Below the pieces are notes generated by a model, which worked only from the letters and a program-made list of their open reading frames with translations, searched no databases and was not told the origin of the DNA. Of a stretch of DNA of 36,691 bases, positions 31,675-36,691 are shown piece after piece. Origin of the DNA: Methanomassiliicoccales archaeon (GTDB lineage: Archaea; Thermoplasmatota; Thermoplasmata; Methanomassiliicoccales; JACIVX01); assembly GCA_028679985.1 (NCBI GenBank), contig JAJRAH010000107.1, positions 1 through 36,691 of the forward strand, written 5' to 3'. The translations under genes and the position numbers were made by a program. Position 1 is the stretch's first letter. Every line of letters begins with the position of its first letter.

Positions 31675-32646
31675 TCATCTCCTAAGGCGGGGATCGAGTA
31701 TGTCCCTGAGGCCATCACCAAGCAGGTTGAAGCCCATCACGAACAAGAATATCATTAGTCCCGGAAATGTCACAACCCACCAAGGACTGTACTGCTGGCC
31801 ATCGTAGGTCGTAGTGCTCAGGAACCATTCCTGCCCATCAGAAACCATCTTCCCCCACTCTGCGGTGCCCGCCGGAGCACCGAACCCGATGTAGCTTAGA
31901 CCGGCCGCAACCAGGACCACGACACCGAAATCCATCGTCATGTTAACAACGACAGGAGCTAGGGAATTCGGAACGATGTGTCTGAACAGTATCCTAGACT
32001 TCTTCGCCCCCATTGCACGGGCCGCCTCGACGTAGGTGCTTTCCCTCACAGACAAGACCTGCCCCCTGATCAGTCTCGCATACGGAGGCCACCAAACAAT
32101 CGTCAGGGCCAGCATGATGTTCTCTAGGCTTCTGGTAAGAACGGCGGCGACGGCCATCGCCAAGATAAGCGACGGTATTGAAAGGAAGACGTCAGTGATC
32201 CGCATGAGCGCTTCGTCGACCGCTCCACCGTAAAATCCCGAGACGGCCCCGAGAACGAGACCGATGATCGTGGCCGTGGCGACCACGAACAACGATATTT
32301 CCATGGACGTTCTGGCACCCCAAACTATCCCGTAGTATATGTCAGCACCCAACTGACCGGTGCCAAATAGGTGGTTTTCGACCCCGGGAGGCTTCGGCAA
32401 TTGGTAGTCCCTCGGTATCTGCATTGGATCAGCATTAGGCGCAGGAGGTGCAAGCAATGGAGCGAAGATCGCGATGAAAACCATTATTAACACAATTATC
32501 AAACCGACGAACGCCAACGCGCTCTTTCTCATCAGATACATTGAGAATCTGAATTCGCGCAGCCTCGGTCTGAGGGATTTCTTCACAAGATTGATTGAGT
32601 CACCAAGGAAGCCTGTCTTCTTTATTGTGCTCGGCTCAGTCGCCAT
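31675..32646 (-). CDS. dppC: Peptide-type ABC transporter permease, DppC/OppC-like
   Basis: A 323-residue permease with six membrane helices. The binding-protein-dependent permease signature is seen in EAARAMGAKKSRILFRHIVPN. The N-terminal LMRKSALAFVGLIIVLIMVFIAIFAPLLAP and the FGTGQLGADIYYGIVWGARTS block are typical of the OppC subfamily. The ATG at 32646 (MATEPST) is used because the preceding permease stops at 32651, 4 nt upstream. A longer frame would overlap it. Confidence 0.93.
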   Translation of the reverse strand: MATEPSTIKKTGFLGDSINLVKKSLRPRLREFRFSMYLMRKSALAFVGLIIVLIMVFIAIFAPLLAPPAPNADPMQIPRDYQLPKPPGVENHLFGTGQLGADIYYGIVWGARTSMEISLFVVATATIIGLVLGAVSGFYGGAVDEALMRITDVFLSIPSLILAMAVAAVLTRSLENIMLALTIVWWPPYARLIRGQVLSVRESTYVEAARAMGAKKSRILFRHIVPNSLAPVVVNMTMDFGVVVLVAAGLSYIGFGAPAGTAEWGKMVSDGQEWFLSTTTYDGQQYSPWWVVTFPGLMIFLFVMGFNLLGDGLRDILDPRLRR

Positions 32647-32650
32647 TCGA

Positions 32651-33673
32651 TCACTCCAACCGCACGCGCGGATCCAAATAGGCGTACATGACATCCACGA
32701 TCAAGTTGACGAGGACATAGATGATAGCTGCCAACAGCGTAAAGCCCAAGATCGCAGCCCAGTCATTGTTCAACGTGGCGGAAGCGGACCACCGCCCGAG
32801 GCCAGGCCAGTTGAATATAGACTCAGTCAGCACGGCTCCGCTAAGCAGGCCGCCGAAGGAAAGGCCAATCACCGTTGTAGTCGGAATCAGTGCATTGCGT
32901 CGAGCATGTTTTCGAATCACGAGCCTTTCCGGCATACCCTTGGACCTCGCAGTCTTGACGTAATCGAGGTTCATGACCTCGAGCATGCTAGACCTCATTA
33001 TCCTCGTTATTATCGCGATTGTCCCAAAGGAAAGTGTGACAGCGGGCATGATGAGATGGATCAGGGCATCGCCAAACAGAGTCGGGTTGCCAGTAAGAAG
33101 CGAGTCGATGAGTCTGAAACCAGTATACTCTGTTATTCCTCCTTGGTTTATGATCAGAATAAGGTCGCCCCTATTATCGGCTGGGAGCCAGCCCAGTTGG
33201 GAATAAAATATATACTGCAACATGAGTCCGAGCCAGAATACGGGAAGTGACACTCCAGAAAGGGCCATCACCCGAGTCGCGTGATCGACGGGTGTGTCTC
33301 TTCTCACGGCCGAGATTGTCCCGAGGGCAATCCCGACAACGACTGCGATTATTATGCTGATGAAAGTCAATTCAAAAGTAGCAGGGAAGTATTCTGCTAT
33401 CGCCTCGGTGACGGGCAAATGTGCAGTCTGAGAATAGCCCCAATCCCCACCGAGCATTCCCTGCAGCCAATAGAAGTATTGAATGTATACTGGCTCGTTC
33501 AAATGAAATCGTTCGCGGATGGCAACGATTGCATCGGGGCTCATGTGCTCCGTGATGTATGCCGCTGCGGGGTCTCCCGCCAGCCTTGTGAGCGTGAAAA
33601 CGAAGACGGAGACACCCAACAACACTGGAATCAGCAGAAGAAGCCGTCTCACGATGAAAACGCGGAGCCTCAG
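32651..33673 (-). CDS. dppB: Peptide-type ABC transporter permease, DppB/OppB-like; start appears to be CTG
   Basis: Permease with six membrane helices. Seen: RRLLLLIPVLLGVSVFVFTLTRLAGDP at the start, and VKTARSKGMPERLVIRKHARRNALIP with the ATPase-coupling EAA-type loop. A GTG at 33652 is the first standard start, but it lacks an SD and sits just before RRLLLL, leaving almost no N-terminus. GAGGTGA (33687-33681), a 7-nt match to the 16S anti-SD, lies 7 nt before CTG (33673-33671). Starting there gives RLRVFIVRRLLLL, the normal N-terminal length of the family. The feature therefore begins at CTG. A base error is the alternative. Confidence 0.9.
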   Translation of the reverse strand: MRLRVFIVRRLLLLIPVLLGVSVFVFTLTRLAGDPAAAYITEHMSPDAIVAIRERFHLNEPVYIQYFYWLQGMLGGDWGYSQTAHLPVTEAIAEYFPATFELTFISIIIAVVVGIALGTISAVRRDTPVDHATRVMALSGVSLPVFWLGLMLQYIFYSQLGWLPADNRGDLILIINQGGITEYTGFRLIDSLLTGNPTLFGDALIHLIMPAVTLSFGTIAIITRIMRSSMLEVMNLDYVKTARSKGMPERLVIRKHARRNALIPTTTVIGLSFGGLLSGAVLTESIFNWPGLGRWSASATLNNDWAAILGFTLLAAIIYVLVNLIVDVMYAYLDPRVRLE

Positions 33674-33680
33674 AGTTGAG

Positions 33681-33728
33681 TCACCTCACCAGCATTCAGG
33701 TTGGATGGAACAGCGTCTTGCTATAAAA
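33681..33728 (-). promoter_or_regulatory. dppB promoter and Shine-Dalgarno sequence
   Basis: The minus strand contains TTTTATA (33722-33728), predicting transcription near 33698, then GAGGTGA (33687-33681). It shows that the permease-ATPase genes have their own promoter, separate from that of the binding protein. Confidence 0.55.
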
Positions 33729-33800
33729 GATTTTTCTTAATAGCCAGTAGAACTCGAAAGTCGCGCGACCGTCCTCTGTATGATTGCATCTAGGTCAGGG

Positions 33801-33827
33801 AAAATAAAGAGAAAAAGGAAAAAGTTT
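33801..33827 (-). terminator. T-rich terminator after the binding-protein gene
   Basis: The minus strand reads several T-runs within 30 nt (TTTTT, TTTTT, TTTATTTT) directly downstream of the substrate-binding protein stop. Archaeal transcription usually ends at such tracts without a hairpin, so the binding protein may be made in excess over the membrane parts. Confidence 0.5.
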
Positions 33828-33844
33828 TGAACTTCCGACTAGCC

Positions 33845-36298
33845 TCAGGCTTTGTACATCTCGTAGTATAGCACAAGTGAGTGCATCGGGTTGTAATACC
33901 AACCCTTCACCCAAGAGCGCATGCTGAAGAACGCAGTCGGCTGATCGAGATAGAGCAGGTACGCGTTCTCGTAGGATGACATCGAGATGTCATGGTACAT
34001 CGGGATTCTCAATGCCGGGTCCGTCTCGAAAGCGGCCTCCTCGATCATCGTCGTAAGCGTCTGGTTCTCCATACCAGAGTAGTACGGGAACGAGCCGTTC
34101 TGATGCAGCAACGGGTTCGCGAAGTTGTCCGGGTCTGGATAGTCGGCACCCCAAGCGATTATGGAGCACGGCAGCTGCCTCGCCTCCCTGGCGTTCAGGA
34201 AAGTCGGCCAGTCAAGCGCGTTGACTGTCACCGTGAAAGTGCCAGTGATTCCCAGAGATGCGTTGGCACTCATCTCGGTGAACGCGTCTTGTATCATCAG
34301 GCCTGCCGACTGCCTGCCCAGGTTACCAGCGTTGTAGTAGAGGTTGAGCTCGAAGCCGTTGTCCGCATATGTGTCGTCCGGATCAGCGGTCCTCGTGTCC
34401 TTCGCCGCATTCAAGTACTGTGCTGCCTTCGTCAGGTTGTAGTCGTACATCGGGATGTCGGGATCGTATCCCAGCAGACCCTGCACTATCGGACCGTTCG
34501 CTCTAAGCGCGGTTCCCATAGTGATGTCTTCAATGAACTGCTCGTAGTTGAATGCGTAGCAGAACGCCTTCCTCACGTTGACGTCATTGAAGAACGTCAG
34601 GGGTATGTCACCGATGTCCGGGCCTCCAGGCTCGATGTCCGTAGCCATGTACATGAAGAGCACGGAGAGCGTCGGCTTGTAGGTCAGTACGATGTCAGCG
34701 TTGCCTTCCATGTCTCCACGGTGCTGTACCGGCATGACTGCAGCGTCTACATCACCGCCTCTGAGCAGCATGAGCCTCGTTCCGTAGTCGTTCGCCTTCT
34801 TTATGATGACGTACTCCAGCTTCGCCTTGTCCTCCTGCCAGTAGTTGTCGAACCTCTGCATGATGATGTGCTGGTTCGATGCCCACTCCACCAGCATAAA
34901 GGGTCCCGTACCGTCGCAGTGTCTGTTCATGTACTCGTTCCGCTCGAGGGGTTGGACGCCGCCGTGGTTCTCCACGAATTCCATCGGATAGATGGAGTTG
35001 ACCGTGTATGCCATAATCTGGTTGAACACCGGCATCGGGTTGATCAAGTGGATTGTCACGGTCATATCGTCTACGAGTTCGACAGCCTCATCAATCGCGG
35101 CGCTGTCAAGCTCCTCCCCGGGAGCGTAACCTGGTATCATGAACTGTCCTAGCATGAACGCAGGTCCAGCCGGATCGTTCATGATGAGGACGCGCTCTAT
35201 GCAGTACTCCACATCTGCACCACTGAGAGTTCCGGACGTGTAGTGGAACGGCACACCCTCCCGTATCTCGTATGTCCAGTTCTTGAAGTCGGGTGTCACC
35301 AGACCGTTCTCGATGCTCGGGACTCTCTCGGCCAGGACGGGTACCATTTCGTCCGCGGCCGTGCTTTCGTGGTCGTAGGTCACCAGGGTCTCATACACGT
35401 TCTGCAGGATTTCGCCACCGGCGCTCTCGTAGTCCCAAGCGGGGTCTAGAGACTGGGGCTCACCAAACTCGGCATACGTGAAGATATTGGGGTTCTTTAC
35501 AACTGTACCTGATGCGCCACCGACCGGCACAACTACTATTGTCCAGTAGTACCGCTGAGAAGGACCGTGTATGCTCGTCGCCAGAACGTAGTTGTCATAC
35601 ACGTCACCATCGCCGAGGAAAGTGTGACTCACCCCTCCCGCAACGGTAAGGTTGCCAGAGACAACGGCAGATCCGTCAGCGAAGTGCCACTCGACCTCAT
35701 CGATGTTCTCCGGACCCCAGCTAGCATACCACTCTTCAGCGTCCTCGTCATACAGCATCGTGCATGCACTGGAGGAGTTCGCGTCGAACGAAACGGCGGT
35801 ATTGTTCTGAATAGCTCCACCGCTCGCCGCTACCAGCGCAGTTGGAATCGTGTCGTTGTTCTCTTCCTCAGGTGTGGGGTTGAAAACCTCGACGCGGATC
35901 GGCGCGTTCCAGTTGGTCGTCGTCGCTCCCTTGTCATCCTCTACCGTGAGAACAACAAGGTACATACCTGGGTATGCGTAGGTGTGCTCAGTCAAGGCAG
36001 AAGTCTTGGTCTCCTCGACGCCATCACCATACTGCCAGGTGTAGTTGACAATATCACCATCTGGATCGCTGCTTGCAGTCGCATTGAACACGATCGAAGT
36101 GTTGAATTCCACGGCTGTGCCGCTGGCAGAGAAGCTCACCGTCGGAGTCTTGTTTTCCGGTTCTTGTCCTCCCAACAAGAGCAAGGCGCCACCGATTGCA
36201 GCGACAACGACGATTATCACGACAACAGCCGCGATGATCTTCGTCATCGATTTCTTGCCGCCCTCCTCTCTTGGAAGTTTCTCGCCTTCACCTTCCAT
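33845..36298 (-). CDS. ABC transporter substrate-binding protein (SBP_bac_5 type) with N-terminal anchor and PKD-like domains
   Basis: Extracellular binding protein of 817 residues for the peptide-type importer encoded downstream. Residues 1 to 17 are charged, followed by one hydrophobic helix (KIIAAVVVIIVVVAAIGGALLLLGG) that should anchor it. Next comes a PKD domain (about 50-140: ATASSDPDGDIVNYTWQYGDG, TYAYPGMYLVVLTVEDD) and a second, more divergent PKD-like part (about 153-265). The solute-binding domain runs from about 275 to the end: SLDPAWDYESAGGEILQNVYETLV, NRHCDGTGPFMLVEW, NVRKAFCYAFNYEQF. The ATG at 36298 is chosen because GGAGGAAAGGA precedes it. No lipobox cysteine is seen. Substrate unknown. 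Confidence 0.9.
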   Translation of the reverse strand: MEGEGEKLPREEGGKKSMTKIIAAVVVIIVVVAAIGGALLLLGGQEPENKTPTVSFSASGTAVEFNTSIVFNATASSDPDGDIVNYTWQYGDGVEETKTSALTEHTYAYPGMYLVVLTVEDDKGATTTNWNAPIRVEVFNPTPEEENNDTIPTALVAASGGAIQNNTAVSFDANSSSACTMLYDEDAEEWYASWGPENIDEVEWHFADGSAVVSGNLTVAGGVSHTFLGDGDVYDNYVLATSIHGPSQRYYWTIVVVPVGGASGTVVKNPNIFTYAEFGEPQSLDPAWDYESAGGEILQNVYETLVTYDHESTAADEMVPVLAERVPSIENGLVTPDFKNWTYEIREGVPFHYTSGTLSGADVEYCIERVLIMNDPAGPAFMLGQFMIPGYAPGEELDSAAIDEAVELVDDMTVTIHLINPMPVFNQIMAYTVNSIYPMEFVENHGGVQPLERNEYMNRHCDGTGPFMLVEWASNQHIIMQRFDNYWQEDKAKLEYVIIKKANDYGTRLMLLRGGDVDAAVMPVQHRGDMEGNADIVLTYKPTLSVLFMYMATDIEPGGPDIGDIPLTFFNDVNVRKAFCYAFNYEQFIEDITMGTALRANGPIVQGLLGYDPDIPMYDYNLTKAAQYLNAAKDTRTADPDDTYADNGFELNLYYNAGNLGRQSAGLMIQDAFTEMSANASLGITGTFTVTVNALDWPTFLNAREARQLPCSIIAWGADYPDPDNFANPLLHQNGSFPYYSGMENQTLTTMIEEAAFETDPALRIPMYHDISMSSYENAYLLYLDQPTAFFSMRSWVKGWYYNPMHSLVLYYEMYKA

Positions 36299-36370
36299 TT
36301 TTATCCTTTCCTCCTTCTCCCTAAAAACCAATCACAATTGGGAGACTGGGCTCTTGGTAGGAGTTTGTTG

Positions 36371-36380
36371 CTATATATAG
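36371..36380 (-). promoter_or_regulatory. TATA box for the binding-protein gene
   Basis: CTATATATAG is a near-perfect archaeal TATA box. Initiation would fall near 36345, giving a leader of about 47 nt that contains the SD GGAGG before the ATG at 36298. Confidence 0.6.
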
Positions 36381-36538
36381 ATTTTGAGAATTCAGTCGCG
36401 TGTCTGAATGCCTCGCGTTAGAATGACACACGAAAGAGTTAACAAATGCTTACCCTATCATGTACCAAACATCAGGTGTGTTAGCTTTCATGGGTCGAAA
36501 TCTCATCATTCGCCGATTGTCTTTCCTCCGTAACACGG

Positions 36539-36691
36539 CTACGGCGTCGAGAGCGAGACTCTCGAGGGATTCAGGTCATAGATGAGCTTGCGCGCCCACT
36601 CTAGCTTCTTCGCCTTGGTGACAGTGTTCTTCCCAGCTTGTGCTCTTGCAGTCGTGAAATCGAACCCGATCAGGAATATCCTGTTTGCCCC
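36539..36691 (-). CDS. C-terminal end of a probable MptE-like (DUF115) protein, cut by window edge
   Basis: Reading inward from the right window edge on the minus strand gives an open frame of 50 residues ending at TAG (36541-36539). It starts GANRIFLIGFDFTTARAQAG and goes on with KKLEWARKLIYDL. The pair LIGFDF and KxKKLEWARxLI is the C-terminal signature of the DUF115 family. Archaeal members include 6-hydroxymethyl-7,8-dihydropterin diphosphokinase (MptE) in pterin synthesis. Most of the protein is outside the window, so the function is not certain. Codon use looks like its neighbours. Confidence 0.55.
   Translation of the reverse strand, partial: GANRIFLIGFDFTTARAQAGKNTVTKAKKLEWARKLIYDLNPSRVSLSTP

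Noticed and set aside
33992..35152. 386-codon plus-strand frame opposite the binding protein
   Set aside because: It is an antisense shadow with valine- and arginine-biased composition and no recognisable domain, on the opposite strand of a well-supported gene.
1..36691. CRISPR arrays, insertion sequences, prophage genes
   Set aside because: No regularly spaced repeats, transposase, integrase or terminal inverted repeats were seen in any part of the window.

Overview
The window looks like a piece of an archaeal chromosome, most likely from an uncultured Thermoplasmatota lineage. Supporting signs are an archaeal-type PheT, SRP54 with a 7S SRP RNA, TrmY, archaeal CoaD, a lipoate ligase split into LplB and LplA as in Thermoplasma, a DUF6015-type protein, and TATA boxes about 24-26 nt upstream of many start codons (leaderless or short-leader transcripts). 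Some genes also have Shine-Dalgarno sequences of the GAGGTGA type. The lineage is inferred from gene content only.

Layout. 1-5.9 kb: end of a glycerate 2-kinase, pheT, tRNA-Ser(TGA), a BASS-type transporter, two tandem cysteine-rich small proteins, then (minus strand) a CoaD-DUF84 fusion with a zinc-ribbon membrane peptide. 6-8.1 kb: srp54-trmY with a possible ACG start on srp54, and a previously unlisted small structured RNA candidate with its own TATA box and poly-U end. 8.2-11.7 kb: a COG1340-like coiled-coil protein, two paralogous winged-helix proteins and a two-domain KaiC/GvpD-like ATPase. 11.8-13.3 kb: purB and a tRNA-Ala(CGC) whose D-loop carries a 21-nt insertion that folds as a bulge-helix-bulge intron.

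13.4-18 kb: a zinc-ribbon membrane protein with a frameshift in a C7 run, an AhpD-like protein, a methyltransferase, an ACT-domain protein, MarC, a UbiA prenyltransferase and a small winged-helix protein. 18-21.2 kb: a redox and lipoate block. It holds a rubredoxin-like/ferredoxin:thioredoxin reductase protein with an in-frame TGA exactly where a metal-binding cysteine is expected, a thioredoxin-fold partner, LplB-LplA, and an in-frame chimera of the first part of lipoyl synthase with the last part of a 2-oxoacid dehydrogenase E2. An isochorismatase-family hydrolase follows.

21.3-28.9 kb: the SRP RNA, a PurM-like protein resembling methanogenesis marker 2, its upstream winged-helix neighbour with a 12-bp tandem repeat at its promoter, anaerobic ribonucleotide reductase NrdD with a small Cys-rich protein, a site-2 protease and two conserved proteins of unknown function. 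28.9-36.4 kb: a complete peptide-type ABC importer (PKD-containing binding protein, two permeases, two ATPases, a small membrane protein), all on the minus strand. The right edge holds the C-terminus of a probable MptE-like (DUF115) protein.

The strongest observations are the TGA-containing redox gene, the D-loop tRNA intron, the lipA/E2 chimera, the small RNA, and three genes for which promoter, SD or alignment evidence points to near-cognate start codons (ACG, CTG, CTG). Some of these could be sequencing or assembly artefacts, and that is stated where it applies.
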